NCBI GenBank assembly: GCA_002774055.1
Contig: PEZL01000028.1
Coordinates: 1-10,617, forward strand
Direction of reading: 5' to 3'
Length of the DNA: 10,617 nucleotides
From: Candidatus Tagabacteria bacterium CG09_land_8_20_14_0_10_41_14
Lineage (GTDB): Bacteria; Patescibacteriota; Minisyncoccia; JAHISW01; Tagabacteraceae
In this document: positions 1-6,952 of the stretch, one piece after another
How positions within the stretch are numbered: position 1 is the stretch's first letter
Layout of the letters: the number at the start of each line of letters is the position of its first letter
Translations under genes and position numbers: made by a program
The notes under the pieces: model-generated
Databases searched by the model: none
What the model was told of the DNA's origin: nothing
The model's input: the letters and a program-made list of their open reading frames with translations, nothing else

Positions 1-1
1 G

Positions 2-1786
2 CCTTACATTTTAATAACTGTGGCCGGGCTTGGAATGCTTCTTACTCCTTTTTTGGCGGAAGCGGCAAAACCAAAACTCCATTTTTGGAATCCTTTCAGT
101 AATGAAAGCATAGCCGCATTGTCTAATCTAGTTTTAAGCGTGTGCATACACATTTTGGGCATCGCGGCAGGACTCTTTGACAAAGTCTTAAGTATCACCA
201 TGGAAGGCGGCTCATTACTGCAGTCCCCAATAGTAAAGGAGGGCTGGACATTCGCGAGAGACTTATCAAATATTTTCTTTATTTTTATCGTAATTTTCAT
301 AGGCATTGCCACGATTCTGCAAATACAAGGATACGGGTTCAAACAACTTTTGCTAAAAGTCATTGTTATAGCTCTCTTGGTAAACTTCAGTTTATTTTTC
401 GGGAACACAATAATTAATATTTCAAACAGTCTTGCAAAAGAATTCTACAAGCCAATGGCAGATAAAAACATCAGCGAGGCCTTTACAGCAGGAACTCAAA
501 TCCAGACCCTCTACAAAACAAAGGGTACTAGTTACGAAACACAGTTGGCAGACGCGAAATCTACAAGCATAATATTGATAGGTGTCATGGGAAGCGGGCT
601 CACGCTTATTTCCGCTTTTGTGTTGTTTGCCGGCGCCATAATATTCATTCTGCGGGATGTGGCGCTTTCCGTTCTCCTGATATTGGGGCCATTGGCTTTT
701 GTAGGAATGATACTGCCAAAAACCAGCCAATACGCCAGCCAGTGGTGGGAACAACTTATAAAACAGGCACTCCTTGCTCCGGCTTTTCTTTTTATGCTTC
801 TCTTAACGGTCTCAACCATAAGCAAACAATATACAGATATTATCAAACAACCAGGCGGCTTCGCCGCAGCGATAATTGACAAAGGAGGGACTGAAATTTT
901 CGTTCAATACTTAACGCTTATAATACTCATGCTTAGCTGTTTAACCGTGGCGCAACTACTGGGCGGCAAGGCCGCGTCAGCCGGAATGTCGGCGGCAGGA
1001 TGGGCCAAGGGCAAAACAATCGGCTACGCAGGCAGGATAAGCAGAACAGGAGGAAGATTCGCCGGCAGAGGAGTGGCAAGACTGGCGGAAGGAAAAAAAA
1101 TCAGCGGAAAAATGGAAAGATTCGCGGCAAGCAGACCAAGACTGGGAGGATGGACAAGAGAAAAGATGCAGCAGATTGCCGGACTTGGCGGTAGAAAAGA
1201 ACAAATAGAAAGACAAGTCCAGAGGGGAATGACCCTGCCTGCTGAACAACGCGCCGAGTATTTGATGAATCTTGCCAAAGGACCGCTGGCAGACAAACAG
1301 GCGCAAAAAGAAATGTTCAAAAAGATGTCGTACCGAGAACGAGTGGAACTGACCGCGAAATCGCCCGCGTTCACTAAAAAACCATCTGAGTCCGAAGAAT
1401 CTCCTTACGACAAACTGTTAAAAACTCTAGGCCCTGAAGAAAGAGAAAAAACAGAGAAGTCATTCAAAGAAGTTCGTTTCGCCAATATAGTGAAACAACT
1501 CGGAGATAAAGACAATCCATTGGAAGATTCAGAAAGAGAAGAATTATACAAATCCCTGACAGAAAAACAGGTCAAGACCATCATAGACAAAGGGGGCGAG
1601 GCGGCAAAAGATTTTTTTGATGGGATGAAAAACACTCTCGGTTCAGACCTTAACAAATTATCAGATAAACTTGCGGAAAAAGGAAACAAAGGGCTGGCAG
1701 GATGGATGCAAAGCACGTTAGCCGCGCCGGTTTTAAAATTCTACGGTCTTGAAAGAAAATCCGCCAAATCCACCAAAAATAATTAA
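2..1786 (+). CDS. VirB6/TrbL-like T4SS membrane channel protein (5' partial)
   Basis: Likely the polytopic inner-membrane channel subunit of a type IV secretion-like system. The frame is open to the window edge: codons before the GTG at 20 read PYILIT and join a hydrophobic stretch ending in FLAEA, which looks like a signal peptide, so the true start is probably outside the window. Numbering from the GTG, hydrophobic segments lie at about 34-53, 84-101, 110-130, 183-211, 213-232, 249-267 and 293-315. They are followed by a soluble tail of about 270 residues, first Gly/Arg/Lys-rich (about 317-410), then acidic-basic and helical. Seven segments plus a long hydrophilic C-terminus is typical of VirB6/TrbL proteins. 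It heads a co-directional cluster with PrgI and VirB4 genes 0.5-1.6 kb downstream. The family call rests on topology and context; sequence in this family diverges strongly. Confidence 0.75.
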   Translation, partial: PYILITVAGLGMLLTPFLAEAAKPKLHFWNPFSNESIAALSNLVLSVCIHILGIAAGLFDKVLSITMEGGSLLQSPIVKEGWTFARDLSNIFFIFIVIFIGIATILQIQGYGFKQLLLKVIVIALLVNFSLFFGNTIINISNSLAKEFYKPMADKNISEAFTAGTQIQTLYKTKGTSYETQLADAKSTSIILIGVMGSGLTLISAFVLFAGAIIFILRDVALSVLLILGPLAFVGMILPKTSQYASQWWEQLIKQALLAPAFLFMLLLTVSTISKQYTDIIKQPGGFAAAIIDKGGTEIFVQYLTLIILMLSCLTVAQLLGGKAASAGMSAAGWAKGKTIGYAGRISRTGGRFAGRGVARLAEGKKISGKMERFAASRPRLGGWTREKMQQIAGLGGRKEQIERQVQRGMTLPAEQRAEYLMNLAKGPLADKQAQKEMFKKMSYRERVELTAKSPAFTKKPSESEESPYDKLLKTLGPEEREKTEKSFKEVRFANIVKQLGDKDNPLEDSEREELYKSLTEKQVKTIIDKGGEAAKDFFDGMKNTLGSDLNKLSDKLAEKGNKGLAGWMQSTLAAPVLKFYGLERKSAKSTKNN

Positions 1787-1799
1787 AAAATAAACAAAC

Positions 1800-2279
1800 A
1801 TGGACACACAACAAAACACAATAATGGAAAAATTCAAAAAACTCCCAGCCGATGTGCAGGAAGCCATTTTCAGTATAGAAACAGCCGACATCATTATGAA
1901 AACCGGCAAAGAAAACGGCTTAAACATTGAGCAAATCGGTATTTTAGGAGAAGAAACCGGCAATCTCATGCTGGGTATTACCCGACCGAATGACTTTATA
2001 GAAAAAATAACCGGCCAATTGAAAATAGACAAAATTAAAGCGCGAAAAATAGCGGAAACTTTAAACAAACAGGTCTTTTCCAAAATAAGAGAGTCGCTTC
2101 AAAAAATCCACGGCCACGGCGTTTCCGCGGAAAAAACAGCCCCGACAATAACGCCGCAAACCATAAAACCGCGCGCTTACATCGATGAAGAACAGCCCGT
2201 TCGTTCTTCAGCGGAAACAATCCAAAAAAAACACCCCTACATCCAGGGCCAAGACCCATATAGAGAACCGATTAATTAG
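1800..2279 (+). CDS. Conserved CPR protein of unknown function in T4SS cluster
   Basis: A soluble 159-residue protein with no signal peptide or membrane segment. Residues about 10-105 are predicted helical by eye, with a pattern I recall from CPR proteins encoded beside PrgI and VirB4: LPADVQEAIFS (15-25), NGLNIEQIG (39-47), an ET-x4-MLG segment, and an ending FSKIRESL. Residues from about 106 are Pro/Thr/Lys-rich and probably disordered. It starts 13 bp after the VirB6-like stop, with no Shine-Dalgarno sequence visible before the ATG, and ends 5 bp before the PrgI gene, so it is almost certainly co-transcribed with them. An accessory or assembly role on the cytoplasmic face is inference from position only; I see no catalytic motif. 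Confidence 0.75.
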   Translation: MDTQQNTIMEKFKKLPADVQEAIFSIETADIIMKTGKENGLNIEQIGILGEETGNLMLGITRPNDFIEKITGQLKIDKIKARKIAETLNKQVFSKIRESLQKIHGHGVSAEKTAPTITPQTIKPRAYIDEEQPVRSSAETIQKKHPYIQGQDPYREPIN

Positions 2280-2284
2280 CCAAC

Positions 2285-2713
2285 ATGCGATACCAAGTTC
2301 CACAATTTATTGATGTTGAAGACAAAATATTCGGCCCGCTGACACTCAAACAATTTCTCTATCTGGCCGGTGGAGGAGCGGCTATCTTTCTTTTATACAC
2401 TACCCTCCCATTTTTCCTTTTTATAATTTTTGCCGCGCCGATCGGGATTTTCGCAGCCGCACTGGCTTTTTATAAAGTGAACAATCAACCCTTCATAAAG
2501 GTGACGGAAAACGCTATAGCCCATTTCACCAAGACAAAGGTTTACACGTGGAAAAAGAGAATGCCAAAAAAAGCGCAAAGAAGCGCAACTGCAAAAGAAA
2601 CAGGTCCGAAAAAGAAAGAAGAGATAACCGCCCCGACACTTACAAAAAGCAGACTAAACGAACTTGCATGGAGCCTGGATATTAAAAATAAAATAGACCG
2701 TGACGGACAATAA
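2285..2713 (+). CDS. PrgI family membrane protein
   Basis: 142 residues. The N-terminus has the PrgI-family layout: a short amphipathic start with VPQFIDVEDKIFGPLT (5-20), then two adjoining membrane segments at about 22-40 and 42-62, then KVNNQPF (64-70) and a cytoplasmic basic tail. PrgI proteins are small inner-membrane T4SS components found in Gram-positive conjugative elements and in CPR T4SS loci, normally encoded next to VirB4, as here. The tail from about 90 is Lys/Pro/Thr-rich and low in complexity. The ATG lies 5 bp after the upstream stop and has no Shine-Dalgarno sequence. The 3' end overlaps the next gene by 14 bp, which suggests coupled translation. The family call is strong; its role in linking the ATPase to the channel is inference. 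Confidence 0.85.
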   Translation: MRYQVPQFIDVEDKIFGPLTLKQFLYLAGGGAAIFLLYTTLPFFLFIIFAAPIGIFAAALAFYKVNNQPFIKVTENAIAHFTKTKVYTWKKRMPKKAQRSATAKETGPKKKEEITAPTLTKSRLNELAWSLDIKNKIDRDGQ

Positions 2714-3371
2714 AACAACAATCAAATCAAAAGCCTCGCAGGATTTCGTACCCATAAAAGAAATACGGGATGGAGTTGTGGTTTTAAACAACAACTCCCT
2801 GCGAATGATCGTAATGGTTTCCTCTCTAAACTTTTCCCTGAAATCGGAAGGAGAACAACAGGCCATCATCAATCAATATCAAAGTTTTTTAAATTCCCTT
2901 GACTTCTCGGTTCAATTTCTGATCCAATCGCGAGACTTAAACATTGAACCGTACCTGGAAGTTTTGAGAAAAAAAGAAGCCGAACAAACGGACGAACTCC
3001 TCAGAATGCAAACTAAAGAATACGTGGAATTCGTACGAGAATTCGTAAAAGCCACAAAGATAGTAAACAAAAACTTCTACATCGTGGTCCCCTACGACCC
3101 CGCTCTCCTGGGAACGAAACAAACCGGCCCCGTTTTCAATTTCATCAATAAATTATTCGGGAGCAAACAAAAAGAAAAAGAACAAAGCGAAAAAGACAAA
3201 CTAAACGAATACAAACCCCAACTGCAGCAAAGAGTTGACACGGTAATTCAGGGCCTTTCAAGAACAGGTGTAAAAACCGCGCCCCTGAATACGGAAGAAC
3301 TGATAGAACTTTTCTATACACTTTATAACCCGGGGGAAACGGAAAATATAAAACTTCCCCAAACACAATAA
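2700..3371 (+). CDS. TraC/VirB4 N-terminal-like protein lacking the ATPase domain
   Basis: 223 residues starting at a GTG inside the end of the PrgI gene. Residues about 15-80 carry the TraC-like signature: a DGVVVLNNNSLRMIV strand pair, an NFxLKSExEQ segment, and YQSFLNSLDFSVQ followed by IQSRDLN. A charged, coiled-coil-prone helix (about 85-120) follows, then a strand NFYIVVPYDP (125-134), a Lys/Glu-rich linker (about 150-170) and TEELIELFYTLYNP (198-211), which resembles the end of VirB4 N-terminal domains. There is no Walker motif. The VirB4 ATPase follows after 5 bp, so this looks like a free-standing TraC-type N-terminal domain that works with the ATPase. No trace of a broken ATPase frame follows it, so it is probably a natural separate subunit and not a frameshift product. 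Confidence 0.75.
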   Translation: MTDNKTTIKSKASQDFVPIKEIRDGVVVLNNNSLRMIVMVSSLNFSLKSEGEQQAIINQYQSFLNSLDFSVQFLIQSRDLNIEPYLEVLRKKEAEQTDELLRMQTKEYVEFVREFVKATKIVNKNFYIVVPYDPALLGTKQTGPVFNFINKLFGSKQKEKEQSEKDKLNEYKPQLQQRVDTVIQGLSRTGVKTAPLNTEELIELFYTLYNPGETENIKLPQTQ

Positions 3372-3376
3372 CCAAA

Positions 3377-5182
3377 ATGGCGCTGTTCAACAAAGAAAAA
3401 AATAAAAAAGAGGAAGAACAAATTCTACCGGTTTATCCCGAGCAGATTTACAGCGCCGGGGTTCTGGAATTGCGCGATATTATCGCCCCTTCCGCCCTCC
3501 AGATAAACTCCAACTTCCTAAAACTAGGCAGCAAAATAGCGAAAACTATTTTTATATTTTCTTACCCCCGTTTTCTTTCAGCCGGATGGTTTTCCCCCAT
3601 TATAAACATGGACAAAGTTTTTGACGTCTCTATTTTTGTAAACCCCATTGATACTTCCTACATCCTTAAACAACTTCAAAAAAAAGTGGCGGAGGTTCAG
3701 TCCCAAATCAGCATACGCGAAGAAAAAGGCCTTATCAGAGACCCGCAACTTGATACCGCCCACCAAGACCTGGAAAACTTAAGAGACCAACTGCAACAGG
3801 CGCAAGAACGTTTATTCAGCCTGGGCCTTTACATCACACTCTACGCGGAAACAATGGAAGAACTGAATTCTCTGGAAAAAGAAGTGCGTTCAATACTTGA
3901 ATCAAAACTGGTTTATTCAAAACCTGCTCTTTTCCAACAGGCAGAAGGATTCAACACCATTCTTCCCTTATGTACTGACAAACTCCAAAATTATACAAAA
4001 ATGAATTCTTCTCCTCTTTCCACTCTTTTTCCTTTTATCTCCTACGACCTCACCTCAAACAAAGGAATACTCTACGGCATCAACAGACATAACAATAGTT
4101 TAATACTTTTTGACCGTTTTTCTTTGGAAAACTACAACTCGGTCATCTTTGCCAAGGCCGGCGGGGGCAAATCATACACCACCAAATTGGAAATACTCCG
4201 CTCTTTAATGTTTGGCATGGACGTTATTGTTATTGACCCGGAACGGGAATACGAATATCTCACCCAGGCCGTAGGCGGAAGGTACTTTAATATTTCTCTC
4301 AGTTCAAAAAACCACATCAATCCATTTGACCTCCCGATACCGCGCGAAGATGAAGCCCCAAGTGATGTTTTAAGGTCTCATATTATAAACCTAATTGGGC
4401 TATTCAGAATTATGCTGGGAGGTTTAACTCCCGAAGAAGATTCAATTTTAGACCACGCCGTCACGGAAACGTACGCCTCAAGAGATATCACGCCCGACTC
4501 CGATTTCACCGGCGCGACTCCCCCGATTCTTTCCGATTTGGAACTGGTGCTTGCGGGAATGGAAGGCGGAGAAATAATGGCCCAGAAACTAAAAAAATAC
4601 ACCCAAGGAACATGGGCCGGCTTTATCAACCAACCGACAAACGTGGATATAAACAGCAAATTCATAAGTTTTTCAGTGCGAGATATGGAAGACGAACTGC
4701 GGCCCGTGGCAATGTATCTTATTATTAATTTTGTCTGGAACGCGGTCCGACGCCAGCTCAAAAAAAGGCTGCTGATTATAGACGAGGCTTGGTGGATGAT
4801 GAAATCCGATGATGGCGCTTCCTTCCTTACGCACATCGCAAAACGCGCGAGAAAATATTATCTGGGAGTCTGCACAATCACGCAGGATGTAGGCGACTTT
4901 TTAGCATCTCCGTACGGCAGTCCGATTATCACCAACTCCGCGATCCAGCTGCTTCTCAAACAATCGCCGACGGCAATCGACCTTATTCAGGAAACATTCA
5001 AACTAACCGAAGAAGAAAAATTCCTGCTTCTGGAATCGGATGTGGGCGAAGGAATCTTTTTTGCCGGATTAAAACATGTGGCAATAAAAATAATCGCCTC
5101 TTACACGGAAGACCAAATAATCACTTCCGACCCGGAACAGCTTTTGGCAATTAAAAAAGCGAAAGAAGAAATGCATGGATGA
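3377..5182 (+). CDS. virB4: VirB4-family T4SS ATPase
   Basis: 601 residues; the energising ATPase of a type IV secretion or conjugation apparatus, membrane-associated on the cytoplasmic side. An N-terminal CagE/TrbE/VirB4-type domain (about 15-225) includes GWFSPIINMDKVFDVSIFVNP (70-90) and a coiled-coil stretch (about 97-145). The RecA-like motor domain has Walker A AKAGGGKS at 259-266 (K265), then VIVIDPEREYEYL, Walker B LLIIDEAWW with D469/E470, and TITQD (500-504), the conserved Gln motif. Walker A begins with Ala in place of Gly, which fits the VirB4 family. All catalytic residues appear intact, so the motor should be active. The ATG has no Shine-Dalgarno sequence. The stop overlaps the start of the next gene by 8 bp. 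Confidence 0.93.
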   Translation: MALFNKEKNKKEEEQILPVYPEQIYSAGVLELRDIIAPSALQINSNFLKLGSKIAKTIFIFSYPRFLSAGWFSPIINMDKVFDVSIFVNPIDTSYILKQLQKKVAEVQSQISIREEKGLIRDPQLDTAHQDLENLRDQLQQAQERLFSLGLYITLYAETMEELNSLEKEVRSILESKLVYSKPALFQQAEGFNTILPLCTDKLQNYTKMNSSPLSTLFPFISYDLTSNKGILYGINRHNNSLILFDRFSLENYNSVIFAKAGGGKSYTTKLEILRSLMFGMDVIVIDPEREYEYLTQAVGGRYFNISLSSKNHINPFDLPIPREDEAPSDVLRSHIINLIGLFRIMLGGLTPEEDSILDHAVTETYASRDITPDSDFTGATPPILSDLELVLAGMEGGEIMAQKLKKYTQGTWAGFINQPTNVDINSKFISFSVRDMEDELRPVAMYLIINFVWNAVRRQLKKRLLIIDEAWWMMKSDDGASFLTHIAKRARKYYLGVCTITQDVGDFLASPYGSPIITNSAIQLLLKQSPTAIDLIQETFKLTEEEKFLLLESDVGEGIFFAGLKHVAIKIIASYTEDQIITSDPEQLLAIKKAKEEMHG

Positions 5183-5570
5183 AGCAACAACAATAGAAAA
5201 CGCGCGGCTGCTTGAACTGGAAACACAGAGAAATTCGGAACAAACCAGAAAAAATTTAGAAACTCCTGCCAAGAGCAAAAGCCGTGTTGCCAAAGCAAAA
5301 GCGTCATTGTCTTTCAGTAAAAAATTAGCAAAACACTGGCTTATTTTAGGAGCGGCGTTATTTTTTGATTTATTGGCCTTAATTCCCTTTATAAGCGTTA
5401 TTTTCAATTTAATTTTCGGCGGGATTTTATTTCTGTATTTTGGACATAAAAAAATGGGAAAAAACGCCGTAGTAATACTTGGGGGAAGTATGGTTGATTT
5501 CATATTCAGCATTCTGCCCGTCAATACCGCGGCCACCGTAATTAGAATAGCGGTCAAAGAAACTTCCTGA
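5175..5570 (+). CDS. Small membrane protein of the T4SS cluster, function unknown
   Basis: 131 residues. The first 50 are polar and helical (Glu/Lys/Arg-rich, probably cytoplasmic). The rest is hydrophobic, with likely membrane segments at about 54-72, 74-91 and 98-122 separated by HKKMGKN. I recognise no enzymatic motif. Its ATG sits inside the last codons of virB4 (8-bp overlap), so translation is probably coupled to the ATPase. That tight link suggests a membrane partner of VirB4 or of the channel, but this is inference from position. An extended -10 promoter overlaps its stop codon. Confidence 0.7.
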   Translation: MDEATTIENARLLELETQRNSEQTRKNLETPAKSKSRVAKAKASLSFSKKLAKHWLILGAALFFDLLALIPFISVIFNLIFGGILFLYFGHKKMGKNAVVILGGSMVDFIFSILPVNTAATVIRIAVKETS

Positions 5571-5576
5571 TATAAT
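5568..5576 (+). promoter_or_regulatory. Extended -10 promoter for the secreted protein/pilin/propeller genes
   Basis: TGATATAAT is a perfect TGN-TATAAT extended -10 element that overlaps the TGA stop (5568-5570) of the upstream gene. No good -35 hexamer lies 16-18 bp upstream, which extended -10 promoters do not need. The predicted transcription start is near 5583, just where the 7-bp repeat block begins, giving a leader of about 20 nt before the ATG at 5604. It would allow the last three genes to be expressed separately from the channel and ATPase genes. Confidence 0.5.
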
Positions 5577-5582
5577 TTAAAT

Positions 5583-5610
5583 ATAAAACATAAAGCATGA
5601 AGCATGAAAC
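5583..5610 (+). repeat. Four tandem heptamers, consensus ATRAARC
   Basis: Four contiguous 7-bp units: ATAAAAC, ATAAAGC, ATGAAGC, ATGAAAC. Every unit fits ATRAARC. The last unit contains the start codon of the downstream secreted protein (5604-5606) and supplies its Met-Lys codons; the third unit holds an out-of-frame ATG at 5597. No Shine-Dalgarno sequence is present. It may be a slippage-prone short tandem repeat or a leader element. Confidence 0.8.
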
Positions 5611-6338
5611 TTGTAATATATAACATAGCAAAAATATCACTTATTGTTTTACTTTTTGCGCTTGCGTTGTCTCATCAGGCAAAAGGCGCGGATGACAATT
5701 TTGACCTTCTGTGGCAGGCGAAAACTTATGTTCCCCATTGGTACCAAGGAAAAGCGCTGGCCGGAATCGAATCCGAAGTAAAAATAGTCGCTGTCAACCG
5801 ATCCCCTTATGCTTCGCAAAATCTTGATTTCGACTGGTTCCTGAATTTTGAAAAGGATTTTAGGGCTTCGGGTGTTGGAAAAAATTATTTCATCACCACT
5901 CTCAGAAGATACGAAAACACAACCATAACCGTAAAAATCTGTGACGCTGAAAAAAAACTTATCACAGAAAAAGGAATTATTTTATCCGCCAACGACGGCT
6001 CCGCAAAAATACTTTTTTACAAACAGCACCCCCTTCTGGGCGCGTTGTTTAACCAAGCACTCAAAGATAATTTACGCCTGACAGAAGAAAACATCGCCAT
6101 CAAAGCCGAACCGTATTTTTTCTCGTACAAAGGCGCCGCGCCACTCCTAAATTATTCCTGGAAAATGAACAACGCGAACCTGGCCGAGGCGGGAAACCGC
6201 AACACCATCAACCTGAAAATACCCGGCCTGGAAATTGGCAGCAGTGTAATCGGCGTTAAAATAACAAATCCTGAAAACATATATCAGGCTCTTGGTAAAG
6301 AAAAAGAAATAAGAATCAATTATGGCGCGAATTTTTAA
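5604..6338 (+). CDS. Exported protein with two Ig-like-looking domains
   Basis: 244 residues with a clear signal peptide: basic start, hydrophobic core at about 9-22, likely cleavage near 28-29 after HQAKG. The mature part begins DLLWQAKTYVPHWYQGKAL (34-52), a pattern I recall from secreted CPR proteins next to T4SS pilins. It appears to hold two beta-rich repeats of about 100 residues, each with a core Trp motif (DFDWFLN around W78; LNYSWKMNN around W186), suggestive of Ig/PKD-like folds. No catalytic motif is seen. The ATG is part of a heptamer repeat and no other in-frame start lies close by. The 3' end overlaps the pilin-like gene by 17 bp, so the two are probably translationally coupled. 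A surface or filament-associated role is inferred. Confidence 0.75.
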   Translation: MKLVIYNIAKISLIVLLFALALSHQAKGADDNFDLLWQAKTYVPHWYQGKALAGIESEVKIVAVNRSPYASQNLDFDWFLNFEKDFRASGVGKNYFITTLRRYENTTITVKICDAEKKLITEKGIILSANDGSAKILFYKQHPLLGALFNQALKDNLRLTEENIAIKAEPYFFSYKGAAPLLNYSWKMNNANLAEAGNRNTINLKIPGLEIGSSVIGVKITNPENIYQALGKEKEIRINYGANF

Positions 6339-6897
6339 AAACAAAAAAATAATATTTGTACCGTTGATTAGCGCGGCCATACTCTTATTTTTGTCTTGCT
6401 CTGTCTTTTTAACACAGAGAGTATCTGCCAATGGCCCTATAGAACTGAAAAAAATCTGCGACGACCCTAAACCAGCGGCAACCTCTACCAGTTTTTCCTC
6501 TCTCGCCACTAAAATATTTCGATTTTCAATAGTAGCGGCGGCGCTTTTAGGGGTAATCATGATTACAATAGGCGGATTTATGTATGTAGCCGCCGCCGGC
6601 AGCACCAGCACAATAACAAAGGCGAAAGATATGATATGGAACGCGATAATCGGGCTAATAATAGTAATCAGCTCTGTTTTTATCCTTTGGACCATCAATC
6701 CGGACTTGGTTAGTATGAAATTGCCCATACCGGAGGTGAAAATAGAACCTATACCGCCGCCACCGCCACCGCCACAATATAAATGCGTCCATTGGTTCTT
6801 CGTCACACCCGAATGTCCCAAAGGTAGAAAAAAAACAGATAACTCTAATTGTACCGACTGTCACTCACCAGATATCTGTTGTGCCTTAATTGATTGA
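6322..6897 (+). CDS. VirB2/TrbC-like pilin with Pro-run and Cys-rich tail (apparently truncated)
   Basis: 191 residues. A signal peptide (about 1-36, hydrophobic 10-30, cleavage near VSA-N) is followed by two membrane segments (about 67-90 and 106-124). GGFMYVAAAGS and the KAKDMIWNAIIGLII loop-helix match CPR VirB2/TrbC-type pilins, the subunits that polymerise into a T4SS pilus. Unlike minimal pilins it continues with SMKLPIPEVKIEP, seven prolines (145-151) and a Cys-rich module (C155, C165, C177, C180, C186, C187). The reading frame ends at TGA 6895-6897 right after a TGAT/TGAT tandem duplication. Without one copy the frame runs on through a Gly-rich tail FEGGSSGGGGAGGEF to TAA at 6944-6946, 6 bp before the next gene. 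The annotated protein is therefore probably a frameshifted or phase-off form of a 206-residue product. Confidence 0.8.
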   Translation: MARIFKNKKIIFVPLISAAILLFLSCSVFLTQRVSANGPIELKKICDDPKPAATSTSFSSLATKIFRFSIVAAALLGVIMITIGGFMYVAAAGSTSTITKAKDMIWNAIIGLIIVISSVFILWTINPDLVSMKLPIPEVKIEPIPPPPPPPQYKCVHWFFVTPECPKGRKKTDNSNCTDCHSPDICCALID

Positions 6898-6946
6898 TTT
6901 CGAAGGAGGATCATCCGGCGGTGGTGGAGCAGGCGGAGAATTCTAA
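6898..6946 (+). pseudogene. Gly-rich C-terminal tail of the pilin-like gene, out of frame
   Basis: In the +1-shifted frame, codons from 6899 read FEGGSSGGGGAGGEF and end at TAA 6944-6946. The tract has the composition of a low-complexity protein tail and would follow CALID directly if one 4-bp unit (TGAT) were absent. It also fills the otherwise unusual 55-bp gap before the next gene, leaving 6 bp. It could be a genuine truncation, a reversible slippage site or an assembly error. Confidence 0.6.
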
Positions 6947-6952
6947 TAATCC

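Noticed and set aside
20..22. GTG at 20 as the true start of the VirB6-like gene
   Set aside because: The open frame continues upstream to the window edge with hydrophobic residues that complete a signal peptide, so the start is probably outside the window.
1000..1194. Basic Arg/Lys-rich open frame inside the VirB6-like gene
   Set aside because: It is a frame shadow of the A/G-rich tail region; it lies wholly within a gene with better coding signal.
6903..6909. AAGGAGG, a perfect Shine-Dalgarno-like motif upstream of the propeller gene
   Set aside because: It is 43 nt from the ATG at 6953, too far to act. It is better explained as Glu-Gly-Gly codons of the lost pilin tail.
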